Below, piece after piece: positions 34,110-42,926 of a DNA stretch of 64,000 bases (position 1 is its first letter; the number at the start of each line of letters is the position of its first letter). Source of the stretch: Bacillota bacterium (GTDB lineage: Bacteria; Bacillota; Clostridia; Oscillospirales; Oscillospiraceae). The stretch spans positions 219,795 to 283,794 of the forward strand of contig JAEWRY010000044.1 in assembly GCA_023459875.1 (NCBI GenBank), given 5' to 3'. The notes beneath the pieces are model-generated. The model was not told the DNA's origin, did not search any database, and saw only the letters and a list, made by a program, of their open reading frames with translations. The position numbers and the translations under genes are program-made.

Positions 34110-34373
34110 ATGTACCTTCATCTTGGTCAGTCGGTCGTGGTTCCCTTCCGGGATGTCATCGGCGTGTTTGATCTGGACACAGTCACCGCGTCTCATATCA
34201 CCAGGGCCTTTTTATCCCGCGCGGAACAGGAAGGCCGCACGGTGAGTATCTCCGAGGAGCTTCCGAAAGCCTTCGTTCTGTGCGGGACACGTAAGGCTCG
34301 CGCCTCCATTTATCTTTCACAGCTCGCCACGGCGACTTTGCTGAAGCGGGCGGAGGAAAACAATTTTGAATAA
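34110..34373 (+). CDS. remB: DUF370 protein, RemB-like (YaaB)
   Basis: 87 residues: MYLHLGQSVVVPFRDVIGVFDLD and LPKAFVLCGTRKARASIYLSQLATATLLKR match YaaB/RemB, the recF-gyrB intergenic member of the RemA/RemB family. RemA is a DNA-binding regulator of biofilm and osmoprotection genes in Bacillus; RemB acts in the same pathway. Starts 18 nt after recF. Confidence 0.92.
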   Translation: MYLHLGQSVVVPFRDVIGVFDLDTVTASHITRAFLSRAEQEGRTVSISEELPKAFVLCGTRKARASIYLSQLATATLLKRAEENNFE

Positions 34374-34434
34374 AGCGCCCCAAAGGCACATCGAAGAAAA
34401 AAGGCGGGTCAAACTGCCCGCGGAGGGTTCAGAA

Positions 34435-36378
34435 ATGTCTGAAGAATTAGAATACAGCAACGCACCGGTAAAACACGAGTACGGGGCTTCGGAGATCCAG
34501 GTTCTGGAAGGTTTAGAGGCTGTCCGAAAGCGCCCCGGCATGTATATCGGCTCCACTTCGTCCTCGGGACTTCACCACCTGGTCTATGAGATCGTGGACA
34601 ACTCCATCGACGAGGCACTGGCAGGGTATTGCACCGAGATTTCCGTTATCATCGAAGAAGGGGATGTCATCACCGTCATCGACAACGGACGCGGCATCCC
34701 GGTGGACATGCAGCAGCAGACGGGAAAACCCGCCCTGGAAGTGGTTTTCACCATCCTGCACGCCGGCGGAAAATTCGGCGGAGGTGGGTATAAGGTCTCC
34801 GGCGGTCTACACGGCGTGGGTGCCTCCGTGGTGAACGCCCTTTCCGAATGGATGACCGTGGAGGTCTCCAAAGAGGGAAAAGTCTATCAGATGAAATTTT
34901 CCCGCGGTAATGTGACCCAGGACATGAAGGTGGCCGGTGATACCGACGGACACGGTACGAAGGTCACGTTTAAGCCGGATCCTGAGATTTTTGAGGATCT
35001 GGTTTACAACTATGACACCCTGCATACGCGTATGCGGGAGCAGGCCTTTTTGAACGGCGGACTGCGGATTCGCACCATCGACCGGCGCGCCGGGCAGGAA
35101 AAAAGCGACGAAATGTGCTATGAGGGTGGGATCAAGAAGTTTGTTTCCTACCTTAACCGCAATAAAACGCCTCTGCATGAAAAGGTCGTTTATATGGCGG
35201 GAGAGCGCGAAGACTCCATGGCGGAGATTGCTTTTCAATATAACGACAGCTATAACGAGCTTATTTTGTCTTTCGCGAACAACATCCACACACCCGAGGG
35301 CGGTATGCACGAGACCGGCTTTAAGTCGGCGCTGACCCGCGCCCTCAATACCTACGGGCAGAAAATCGGAATACTCAAAAACGAGGATAAGGTTTCCGGC
35401 GAGGACTGCCGGGAGGGCCTTGCCTGCGTAATTTCCGTGAAGCTCACCAATGCGCAGTTTGAAGGCCAAACCAAGGCAAAATTGGGAAATTCAGAGATCC
35501 GCACTTTGGTGGACAACGTGGTCTCTGAAAAGCTTGAGATATTCCTTGAAGAAAACCCCGCAGTTGGAAAGATTATTCTGGATAAGGCCATGACTGCCTC
35601 GAGAGCCCGGGAAGCCGCCCGCAAGGCAAGGGAAAACATCAGAAGGAAGAACGCCCTGGACGGGGCAACCCTGCCCGGAAAGCTTGCCGACTGCAACGAG
35701 AGAGACCCCTCCCTCACAGAAATTTATATCGTAGAGGGCGATTCCGCAGGCGGCAGCGCCAAGCAGGGACGGGATTCGCGGTTCCAGGCCATCCTTCCCC
35801 TCTGGGGCAAGATGCTAAACGTGGAAAAGGCCCGGGCCGACAAGATATACGGCAACGATAAGCTCGCTCCCGTGATTACCGCCTTGGGCGCCGGGATGGG
35901 AGAGGATTTCGACGTTTCCCGCCTGCGCTATCACAAGGTCATCATTATGGCCGATGCGGATGTGGATGGTTCTCATATTCGGACATTGCTCCTCACCTTC
36001 TTTTTCCGCTTTATGCGGCCTCTCATCGACGGGGGGTACGTCTATGCCGCCCAGCCGCCTCTTTTCAAGCTGGAGCGCGGAAAAACCGTGCGCTACGCCT
36101 TTGAGGATAAGGAGAGGGACGCCATCTCCGCCGAGCTTCGCGGTCCGGACGGAAAAGGAAAAGTTGACATTTCCCGCAATAAAGGCCTGGGCGAAATGAA
36201 CTTCCATGAGCTCTGGGATACCACCATGAATCCCGAGACCCGCATTTTAAAGCGGATTACCCTGGAGGACGCTGTGAAAGCGGATGAGATCTTTACTCTG
36301 CTCATGGGCGAAAAAGTGGAGCCCCGGAAGGAATACATCGAGCAGAATTGCAAATATGTCGTTAATCTTGATATTTAA
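34435..36378 (+). CDS. gyrB: DNA gyrase subunit B
   Basis: 647 residues from ATG 34435, chosen for GGAGGG at 34422-34427; an in-frame TTG at 34366 overlapping remB is rejected. The GHKL ATPase has YEIVDNSIDEALAGYC, DNGRGIP and GLHGVGASVVNALS. The TOPRIM part has EGDSAGGSAKQGRDS and DADVDGSHI. The quinolone-pocket strand reads LPLWGKMLNVEKAR, with Trp where Bacillus has Arg and E. coli Lys447. Cotranscribed with gyrA 13 nt later. Confidence 0.98.
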   Translation: MSEELEYSNAPVKHEYGASEIQVLEGLEAVRKRPGMYIGSTSSSGLHHLVYEIVDNSIDEALAGYCTEISVIIEEGDVITVIDNGRGIPVDMQQQTGKPALEVVFTILHAGGKFGGGGYKVSGGLHGVGASVVNALSEWMTVEVSKEGKVYQMKFSRGNVTQDMKVAGDTDGHGTKVTFKPDPEIFEDLVYNYDTLHTRMREQAFLNGGLRIRTIDRRAGQEKSDEMCYEGGIKKFVSYLNRNKTPLHEKVVYMAGEREDSMAEIAFQYNDSYNELILSFANNIHTPEGGMHETGFKSALTRALNTYGQKIGILKNEDKVSGEDCREGLACVISVKLTNAQFEGQTKAKLGNSEIRTLVDNVVSEKLEIFLEENPAVGKIILDKAMTASRAREAARKARENIRRKNALDGATLPGKLADCNERDPSLTEIYIVEGDSAGGSAKQGRDSRFQAILPLWGKMLNVEKARADKIYGNDKLAPVITALGAGMGEDFDVSRLRYHKVIIMADADVDGSHIRTLLLTFFFRFMRPLIDGGYVYAAQPPLFKLERGKTVRYAFEDKERDAISAELRGPDGKGKVDISRNKGLGEMNFHELWDTTMNPETRILKRITLEDAVKADEIFTLLMGEKVEPRKEYIEQNCKYVVNLDI

Positions 36379-36391
36379 GGAGGTGTAGAAG

Positions 36392-38887
36392 ATGGCAGAA
36401 CGGGAAAAGGACATTTCATTTCCCAACCAGAAGATCATAGAGATTAACCTGGAAAAGGAAATGCAAACCGCCTACATCGACTACGCCATGAGCGTGATCG
36501 TGGGCAGAGCGCTGCCTGACGTGCGGGATGGGCTGAAGCCGGTGCACAGGCGGATCCTCTTCACAATGCTGGAGGCGGGTCTTACCTCCAACAATAAATT
36601 TTCGAAATCCGTTGCCACCGTTGGTGATACGCTGAAAAAATACCATCCTCACGGCGATCAGTCGGTTTACGACGCCATGGTGAGGCTGGCTCAGGATTTC
36701 TCCATGCGCTATCCCCTGGTGGAAGGCCGGGGCAACTTCGGCTCCGTGGACGGGGATCCCCCCGCGGCTTACCGTTACACCGAGGCGCGGCTCGCTAAAA
36801 TTTCGGCGGAGATGCTTAGGGACATTGACAAGGAGACGGTGGATTTCGTCCCCAACTTTGACGAGGAGCGTAAGGAGCCGGTGGTCATCCCCTCCCGGTT
36901 CCCCAACCTGCTGGTGAACGGCTCCTCGGGTATCGCGGTGGGCATGACTACCAACATTCCGCCTCACAATCTCCGCGAAGTGATCAATGGGTGCATCTGC
37001 GTACTGGAGAACCCCGAGGCCGATCTGGACGATTTGATGGAGCACATCAAGGGCCCTGATTTTCCTACCCGAGGAATCATTATGGGCAAAGCGGGCATCC
37101 GCGCGGCCTATGCCACCGGACGGGGCCGCATTTTGGTCCGCGCCCGCACCGAGATGGAAGAGTATAATCAGGGCCGCACCCGGATCATCATCACCGAGCT
37201 GCCCTATCAGGTGAATAAGGCCAGACTGGTGGAATCCATCGCCGAGCACGTGAAGGAAAAGCGGATCGACGGAATCTCCGGCCTGCGGGACGAATCGGAC
37301 CGGAACGGAATGCGCGTTGTGATCGAGCTCAAGCGCGACGCCAACCCCCAGGTGATTTTAAACCGCCTCTTCTCCTCCACCCAGATGCAGGTGACCTTCG
37401 GAATCATTATGCTGGCGCTGGTAAGCCATCAGACCCAGCCAAAAACTCTCTCCCTAAGGCAGATTCTGGACGAGTACATCGCCTTTCAGGAGGAGATCAT
37501 CACCCGGCGCACCCGGTATGACCTCAGAAAAGCCGGAGAGCGCGCCCATCTCCTGGAGGGCCTGCTCATTGCCCAGGATAACATCGACGAGATCATCCAT
37601 ATTATCCGCACCAGCTATGACGACGCTAAGGAGCGGCTCATGGCCCGCTTTGCCCTAGACGATATTCAGGCCCAGGCCATACTCGAAATGCAAATGCGCC
37701 GCCTGCAGGGGCTTGAGAAGGAAAAGATGGAGACCGAGTACGCCGAGCTTCAGAAGAAGATTGCTTACTATAACGAGCTCCTGTCTTCAGAAACCCTTCT
37801 GCGCAGTGTTCTGAAGACCGAGCTTCTGGAGATTAAAGAGAAATACGGCGACGAACGCCGCACCGAGATTGCCGTTGTGGAGGACGAGCTGGACATCGAA
37901 GACCTGATCGACGAGGAGGAATGCGTCTTTACTCTGACCTCCGCAGGCTATATCAAACGGATACCGGCCTCCACCTACCGAACCCAGCACCGGGGCGGCA
38001 GGGGCGTTACCGCCCAGACGCTCAGGGAAGAGGACTGTGTGGACACCCTTTTCACCGCGTCCACACACGACCACATCCTCTTTTTCAGCAACCGGGGGCG
38101 GGTATACCGCAAAAAGGGCTATCAGATCCCCGAAGCGGGACGGACCGCCAAGGGCACCAACATCGTGAACGTGCTGCCGGTGGAGGGAGACGAAAAAATC
38201 ACCGCCATGATTCGGGTGCAGACGTTCTCGGAGGAGATCTTTCTGGTGATGGTCACTCGCACGGGCACGGTCAAGCGCCTGCCGCTTTCGGCCATTCACA
38301 CGGCCCGCAAGGCCGGCATCCGCTGTATCACCCTGGACGAGGGGGATGAGCTGATTTCGGTGCGACAGACCGACGGAAAGCAGAATATTATCATTGTCAC
38401 CCATAACGGCATGGCCATCTGCTTCAAGGAGACCGACGTGCGCTGCATGGGCAGGGATGCCAGCGGAGTTCGCGGTATCCGCCTGAGGGAGGGCGACTGG
38501 GTGGTCGGCGCCGCAAGAGCCCGGGAAAACGGGTCCCTTCTTATGGTCACCGAAAACGGTTACGGAAAGCGCACCCCAATCTCCGAGTATATCAGAGGGG
38601 ACGGGGAGCCGCAATTCCGGGGGGGCTACGGCCTTAAGGGATATAACGTCACGGAAAAGACGGGTCCCATCGCCGGTGTAAAAGTGGTTAACAGCGACGA
38701 CGATATTCTTCTTATCTCGGACGACGGGGTCATTATCCGCATGGCGGCTAATTCCGTCAATATCTACAGCCGTACGGCACAGGGCGTTATTTTAATGCGC
38801 CTTGCCGAGGGCGTCAAGGTGATTTCTCTGGCCCGGACCGAGAAAGAAGAAAACGAACTTCCTGAGAATAAAGAGAGCAATGAGTAA
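36392..38887 (+). CDS. gyrA: DNA gyrase subunit A
   Basis: 831 residues with AAGGAGGTG upstream. Catalytic Tyr129 lies in AAYRYTEARL. Coiled-coil arms follow, then six beta-pinwheel blades with the GyrA-box-like HRGGRGV. The quinolone-resistance region reads HPHGDQSVYDAMVRLAQ: Gln90 replaces the Ser83 of E. coli (usually Ser, Thr or Ala). Other QRDR residues (Asp at 87 equivalent) are normal. Introduces negative supercoils with GyrB. Confidence 0.98.
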   Translation: MAEREKDISFPNQKIIEINLEKEMQTAYIDYAMSVIVGRALPDVRDGLKPVHRRILFTMLEAGLTSNNKFSKSVATVGDTLKKYHPHGDQSVYDAMVRLAQDFSMRYPLVEGRGNFGSVDGDPPAAYRYTEARLAKISAEMLRDIDKETVDFVPNFDEERKEPVVIPSRFPNLLVNGSSGIAVGMTTNIPPHNLREVINGCICVLENPEADLDDLMEHIKGPDFPTRGIIMGKAGIRAAYATGRGRILVRARTEMEEYNQGRTRIIITELPYQVNKARLVESIAEHVKEKRIDGISGLRDESDRNGMRVVIELKRDANPQVILNRLFSSTQMQVTFGIIMLALVSHQTQPKTLSLRQILDEYIAFQEEIITRRTRYDLRKAGERAHLLEGLLIAQDNIDEIIHIIRTSYDDAKERLMARFALDDIQAQAILEMQMRRLQGLEKEKMETEYAELQKKIAYYNELLSSETLLRSVLKTELLEIKEKYGDERRTEIAVVEDELDIEDLIDEEECVFTLTSAGYIKRIPASTYRTQHRGGRGVTAQTLREEDCVDTLFTASTHDHILFFSNRGRVYRKKGYQIPEAGRTAKGTNIVNVLPVEGDEKITAMIRVQTFSEEIFLVMVTRTGTVKRLPLSAIHTARKAGIRCITLDEGDELISVRQTDGKQNIIIVTHNGMAICFKETDVRCMGRDASGVRGIRLREGDWVVGAARARENGSLLMVTENGYGKRTPISEYIRGDGEPQFRGGYGLKGYNVTEKTGPIAGVKVVNSDDDILLISDDGVIIRMAANSVNIYSRTAQGVILMRLAEGVKVISLARTEKEENELPENKESNE

Positions 38888-38931
38888 TAAGGCTGCGGCA
38901 CTTGCTTTTCCGGAGTGAAGGAAGGAAGCGA

Positions 38932-39384
38932 ATGAAAAAAGTAACAATCTACACGGACGGAGCCTGCAGCGGAAACCCCGGTCCGGGCGGCTGGGGAGCA
39001 ATATTGATGTACGGCGCGCACAAAAAGGAGTTTTCCGGCGGCGAACCCGAAACTACCAACAACCGGATGGAGCTTTCCGGAGCAATCGCCGCGCTGGAGG
39101 CGCTGATCGAGCCCTGCGAGGTGGAGCTTTGGTCGGACTCTCAGTACCTGGTGAATGGGCTTTCCAAGGGCTGGGCCAAGAGCTGGAAAGCCAGAGGGTG
39201 GATAAAGGCGGATAAAAAGCCCGCCCTCAATCCCGATTTGTGGGATAAGCTCCTCTCCCTGTGCGAAAAGCACCGGGTTCACCTCAATTGGGTGAGAGGC
39301 CATCAGGACAATGAGTGCAACAACCGCTGCGACGAGTTGGCCGTGGCGGAGAGTAAAAAGTATCAGGAGAGCCGGCTTCCGTGA
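38932..39384 (+). CDS. rnhA: Ribonuclease HI
   Basis: 150 residues from ATG 38932, with GAAGGAAGG just upstream. The catalytic carboxylates D9 (YTDGACSGNPGPGGWG), E47 (TNNRMEL), D69 (SDSQYL) and D134 (NNRCDELA) and H124 are all present. It removes RNA from RNA-DNA hybrids. 44 nt after gyrA, so likely the last gene of the origin operon, closed by a strong hairpin. Confidence 0.96.
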   Translation: MKKVTIYTDGACSGNPGPGGWGAILMYGAHKKEFSGGEPETTNNRMELSGAIAALEALIEPCEVELWSDSQYLVNGLSKGWAKSWKARGWIKADKKPALNPDLWDKLLSLCEKHRVHLNWVRGHQDNECNNRCDELAVAESKKYQESRLP

Positions 39385-39422
39385 TTACCTGCCAGGCTAA
39401 CACCGGTTCCCCGCAATATAAG

Positions 39423-39457
39423 AAAACCTCCTGCTGCAGCTGCAGCAGGAGGTTTTT
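39423..39457. terminator. Bidirectional terminator between rnhA and the M23 peptidase gene
   Basis: A 34-bp perfect palindrome: AAAACCTCCTGCTGCA (39423-39438) and its complement (39441-39456), with T at 39457 completing a run of five. The A/T runs on both ends suit the two convergent genes. Confidence 0.9.
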
Positions 39458-39467
39458 AATGATAAGC

Positions 39468-40988
39468 TTATGGCAAATAGCGCAGCGGGTTGACCGGGGT
39501 GTTGCTGACTCTGATTTCGAAGTGGCAGTGGTTTCCGGTTGCCCTGCCGGTGGAACCGACTCTCGCGATAACCTCGCCCTGGTACACCTTATCGCCGACG
39601 GAAACCAGCAAACTGGAACAGTGGCCGTAATAAGTCTTGTATCCGTTGCCGTGGTCAATGATGACAAGCTTGCCGTAGGTACCCATATAACCGGAGAAAG
39701 TAACCGTTCCGCCGTCAGCGGCCCGGATGGAAGTGCCGTAGGAGGTCGCGATGTCAAGACCGGAGTGGTAGCTGTACGAACCGAAAATGGTGCGGTAGCC
39801 GAAGTTCGAAGTAATACTGCCGGAGACGGGCCACAGAAAATAACCGTTGGGATACCAGGAGGGACGGACTTTGGTGCCGATGGCAACCACCTTGGTGGTG
39901 GGCTCGGAGAGAACGGTTGTGCTGTTGATGATGCGCTCCTCTTCCTTGCCGTTCACATAAGTGATATCCGCCTGAATACTCGCTTCACCGGGGATGCCCG
40001 CGTCGAGCACCTTACGCTCACCCTGGTACATGGAGCTGTTTTCCACTTCCTGAACCGGACAGTCGATGGGCTGGGTGTAGGTCACACTGTCGACCGTGCG
40101 CACGGAAAGGAAGGGGATGGTCTCCTTGACGTTGAGGATTTGGCCGATGGAAAGGCGGTCAACATTGACGTCAGGGTTGAGTTCCTTGAGTTCCGTCATG
40201 GTCATATCGGCGTCTTCCGCGATGTTTGAGAAGGTATCTCCCTTGGCGACCTCGCAAGTGGTTTCCCCGTTCACATTCTGGGTAAGGTATTCGGAGATCT
40301 TGGCGGGGTCCTGAAGTATAGTTGCGGAAGCATATCCAAGGGAAACATCGACGGGATTTACAAACTCCGTGGAAACGGTGTTCGCCGTGATATAGGGAGC
40401 TTTTATGGAATCCAGAATCTGATCCAGCGACGTCCGGTCCGAGGTAACGCCCACAGGAGAACCGTTCACGGTGAGTACATAGCCCTTAACCACTTCGTCT
40501 ATATGGTCAAAGAGATAAGTTTCGAATCCGGAAATGGGAGAAGCGGCGTCTCTTCGGATGAGCGCGGGTTCATAGCTTACCTTGCTGTCGATCACATATT
40601 CATGACCAAGTATGGCGGCTGCCCTGGATTCCACCCGGTCCATGACCCGTTCAAAAATCTGAGGACTGGTCACGGTTCCGAGTTGGATTCCGTCAACCGT
40701 AACCGCATAAGCGGGAACATAGACGGTATTCACCACGGCTGCAATACCCACGGCGGCGGCTACGGCTAAGAACGGCAACGGCTCCAAAGCCGGATGGCCC
40801 GATCTGGCGGAAAGGCGGCGGTGAAAAACCCGGGTGCCTTGGCGTCGCAGACGATCGGCGGTAGCCTCGGCGGCGGCCAGGAAACGTACAAATCCCGAAG
40901 ATCTTCCAGCAGCTTCCTCCGAGGCAGGGGGCACGGGCGGATTAAAAAACGCTCCACCCGGACTCGGAGCACGAAGCAGTTCGTCCAT
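39468..40988 (-). CDS. LysM-G5-M23 peptidoglycan endopeptidase, membrane-anchored
   Basis: 506 residues from ATG 40988 (AGGAGG 11 nt upstream; a TTG two codons earlier is the alternative). A Pro/Arg-rich cytoplasmic N-terminus precedes one membrane helix (about 72-92). Outside lie a structured stalk, a LysM domain (CEVAKGDTFSNIAEDADMTM to IGQILNVK), a G5 domain (ITYVNGKEEERIINSTTVLSEP) and a C-terminal M23/LytM domain with zinc motifs YHSGLDIA and HCHFEIR. Both metal motifs are complete, so it should cut peptide cross-links in the wall. Confidence 0.92.
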   Translation of the reverse strand: MDELLRAPSPGGAFFNPPVPPASEEAAGRSSGFVRFLAAAEATADRLRRQGTRVFHRRLSARSGHPALEPLPFLAVAAAVGIAAVVNTVYVPAYAVTVDGIQLGTVTSPQIFERVMDRVESRAAAILGHEYVIDSKVSYEPALIRRDAASPISGFETYLFDHIDEVVKGYVLTVNGSPVGVTSDRTSLDQILDSIKAPYITANTVSTEFVNPVDVSLGYASATILQDPAKISEYLTQNVNGETTCEVAKGDTFSNIAEDADMTMTELKELNPDVNVDRLSIGQILNVKETIPFLSVRTVDSVTYTQPIDCPVQEVENSSMYQGERKVLDAGIPGEASIQADITYVNGKEEERIINSTTVLSEPTTKVVAIGTKVRPSWYPNGYFLWPVSGSITSNFGYRTIFGSYSYHSGLDIATSYGTSIRAADGGTVTFSGYMGTYGKLVIIDHGNGYKTYYGHCSSLLVSVGDKVYQGEVIARVGSTGRATGNHCHFEIRVSNTPVNPLRYLP

Positions 40989-41371
40989 ACGCAACCAGGC
41001 CTCCTCTTACGATCAGTGTTTAGAAAAATGGAAATCGCACAACAAAAAATAACAGAGCGACAATAAATAATTACAAAAAGTTACAAGGGTAAATATACAC
41101 GCTTTTAGCGGTTTCGTCAAGAGATTTTTGATAAAAATTTGCCGCTGTGAGCATATTTGCACAAAAAGTGAATTGACTGGCAGCCATAAAAAAGGATGAA
41201 TACAATATATTGTGTAGTTCCGTATTCCCCATACAAAACAAGCATATTTTCTTTCTCACTTTTTCGACAGAAACCAGAAAAGTAAAAAACACGAGACAGA
41301 AAGAAACGTATAAACAAGAACCGAACCTCCCGAGCAAGATCCTCGGGAGGTTCGTCCAACTATGTAACAAT
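40989..41371. other. AT-rich intergenic region between the M23 peptidase and pduL-like genes
   Basis: 383 nt with no supportable gene. The left part must hold the M23 gene promoter on the reverse strand, though no clear hexamer pair was found. The right end carries the pduL terminator hairpin. Confidence 0.6.
41323..41353 (-). terminator. Hairpin terminator after the pduL-like gene
   Basis: GAACCTCCCGAG (41323-41334) pairs fully with CTCGGGAGGTTC (41342-41353). On the sense strand it is followed by a T-rich but interrupted stretch. Confidence 0.7.
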
Positions 41372-41950
41372 TTACTTTTTCAATACGTCTCCGTATACAG
41401 TGCCAAAGAGACAGGCGGCGTTTACTTCGTCGTAGTCGATATGCATGGCGTCGGCATAGGAAGCGCTCACACGGGCGACCACTTCGTCGAAGATGAGCGC
41501 CCGCTCACCCCTCACCGTTACCTGGACGATCTCGCCGTTGGCGATTCCGTATCTGGCGGCTGTTTCCGGGGTGAGGTGAACATGGCGCTTGGCGATAATG
41601 ACGCCCTTGGTAAGGGAAACCTGACCGGCGGGTCCCACAAGGGTACAGCCGTCGGTGCCGTCCAGAACGCCGCTTTCACGGACTTTGGGAGTGAGCCCAA
41701 TCAGGCGGGCGTCGGTAAAGGAGAGCTCCACCTGAGATTCTTTCCGGCAGGGACCCAGAACGGAGATTCCCGCAAGCTTGCCTTTAGGGCCGACTACGTC
41801 CACCTTCTGCTCTGAGGCGAATTGTCCGGGCTGAGACAGCCATTTTTTGTTTACCAGCTCAAAACCTTTGCCGAATAGAGCGTCCACGTCCGCCCGACTC
41901 AAATGGACGTGACGGCCCGAGCCTTCAATCAAGATGTTCAGATTTTCCAT
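41372..41950 (-). CDS. PduL-type phosphate acyltransferase
   Basis: 192 residues with two related beta-barrel halves, each with an HVHL metal motif: GSGRHVHLSRADVDALFG at the start and AKRHVHLTPETAARYGI near 120. This zinc-dependent phosphotransacylase family exchanges acyl-CoA and acyl phosphate. No microcompartment genes are nearby, and no encapsulation peptide is evident, so it probably acts as the housekeeping phosphotransacetylase in acetate formation. ackA is not in view. Confidence 0.88.
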   Translation of the reverse strand: MENLNILIEGSGRHVHLSRADVDALFGKGFELVNKKWLSQPGQFASEQKVDVVGPKGKLAGISVLGPCRKESQVELSFTDARLIGLTPKVRESGVLDGTDGCTLVGPAGQVSLTKGVIIAKRHVHLTPETAARYGIANGEIVQVTVRGERALIFDEVVARVSASYADAMHIDYDEVNAACLFGTVYGDVLKK

Positions 41951-41972
41951 GTGTTCTTACTCCTTTTATAAA

Positions 41973-41991
41973 ATCTTATTGTTAATAAGAT
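41973..41991. promoter_or_regulatory. Inverted repeat upstream of the pduL-like gene
   Basis: ATCTTAT-TGTTA-ATAAGAT, a 7-bp perfect repeat with 5-nt spacer, 23 nt before the start codon. It may be an operator. Its half-site core CTTAT/ATAAG resembles that of the XRE-gene palindrome at 42118-42136, but the spacing differs. Confidence 0.45.
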
Positions 41992-42117
41992 ATAAAAACT
42001 GAATTTCAATCTACCACGGATAGACGCAAATTGCAAGGGCGAAAAGCGAAAGTTGCCCTTTACAAAGAGTATTTTCCGCTATACTATAATGTAGTTGTAA
42101 TGCTCTATGTTTTATAT

Positions 42118-42136
42118 CTTATACATATTGTATAAG
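42118..42136. promoter_or_regulatory. Palindromic operator candidate of the XRE regulator
   Basis: CTTATACA-TAT-TGTATAAG, a perfect 8-bp repeat with 3-nt spacer, 39 nt before the regulator start. The size and symmetry suit a dimeric XRE/Cro-type helix-turn-helix protein, suggesting autoregulation. Confidence 0.6.
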
Positions 42137-42175
42137 TGTTCTGGTGGCAAACGGCCACAGTAATGAGGTGTAAGA

Positions 42176-42892
42176 ATGAACGCGAATTTTTCCAGAACCC
42201 TCTCTTTGCTGCGACAGGAAAAAAAGGTCAGCCAGCGCATCGCCGCCCGGGAACTGGGCATTTCCCAAGCCCTTCTCTCTCACTATGAAAACGGAGTGCG
42301 CGAGCCGGGCCTGGAGTTTGTGAGCCATGCCTGTGACTACTACAGCGTTTCCGCCGATTTTATACTGGGCCGGACCCTTTCCCGGGAAGGCGCCGCAATC
42401 AACGCGGAAACGCTTTACGACTACAGCGCCGAGAAAGACAATGTGCTCCGGGGCAGCGTGATGGCAACCTTATCCAAGAAGCTGCTGGTGAATGCCGTCT
42501 CGATGCTGTTTGAGCTGCTGGGCAAGGTGGGAAGCAAATCGGCCATAACGGCGGCCGCGGATTATCTGAGTTCGGCTGTTTATACTGTTTTTCGTCACCT
42601 TTACCGCGCCAACGGAACCAACAACGAGGACTTCTTCTCGGTTTCACCCGGCCATTTTATAACCGGAATGGCAAAAGCGGACATGATATATTCGGAGGCA
42701 GAGTATATTGATGCGCTCTCCCGACACGGAAAGGAGAAGGGCGAATTTCCCGATCTGAGCAACGATGTTTTGCTTCGCAATTACCCGGGTTCATATCAGT
42801 CGCTGCTGCAAATTGTTCACAGTACCGGCGAACGGATCAACCGGCGCGTGAATGCCGACAAAGAAGATAAAGAAGGTACATACCAGGAATAA
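42176..42892 (+). CDS. XRE-family transcriptional regulator
   Basis: 238 residues; GAGGTG lies upstream. Residues 8-62 are a Cro/C1-type helix-turn-helix (LSLLRQEKKVSQRIAARELGISQALLSHYENGVREPGLEFV). The following 175 residues form an unfamiliar helical domain without a recognised ligand-binding motif. It lies between divergent pduL and the co-directional lepA. Target: possibly its own promoter palindrome and the pduL gene. Confidence 0.85.
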   Translation: MNANFSRTLSLLRQEKKVSQRIAARELGISQALLSHYENGVREPGLEFVSHACDYYSVSADFILGRTLSREGAAINAETLYDYSAEKDNVLRGSVMATLSKKLLVNAVSMLFELLGKVGSKSAITAAADYLSSAVYTVFRHLYRANGTNNEDFFSVSPGHFITGMAKADMIYSEAEYIDALSRHGKEKGEFPDLSNDVLLRNYPGSYQSLLQIVHSTGERINRRVNADKEDKEGTYQE

Positions 42893-42926
42893 TTACGAAA
42901 CCGTCTCAACGCTAGGAGTGCTGTGC

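Noticed and set aside
34366..34434. N-terminal extension of gyrB from a TTG overlapping remB
   Set aside because: The ATG at 34435 has a proper GGAGGG site and gives a normal GyrB N-terminus.
42852..42926. N-terminal extension of lepA into the XRE regulator gene
   Set aside because: It overlaps the regulator and has no site; ATG 42927 has AGGAG and starts with the usual LepA N-terminus.
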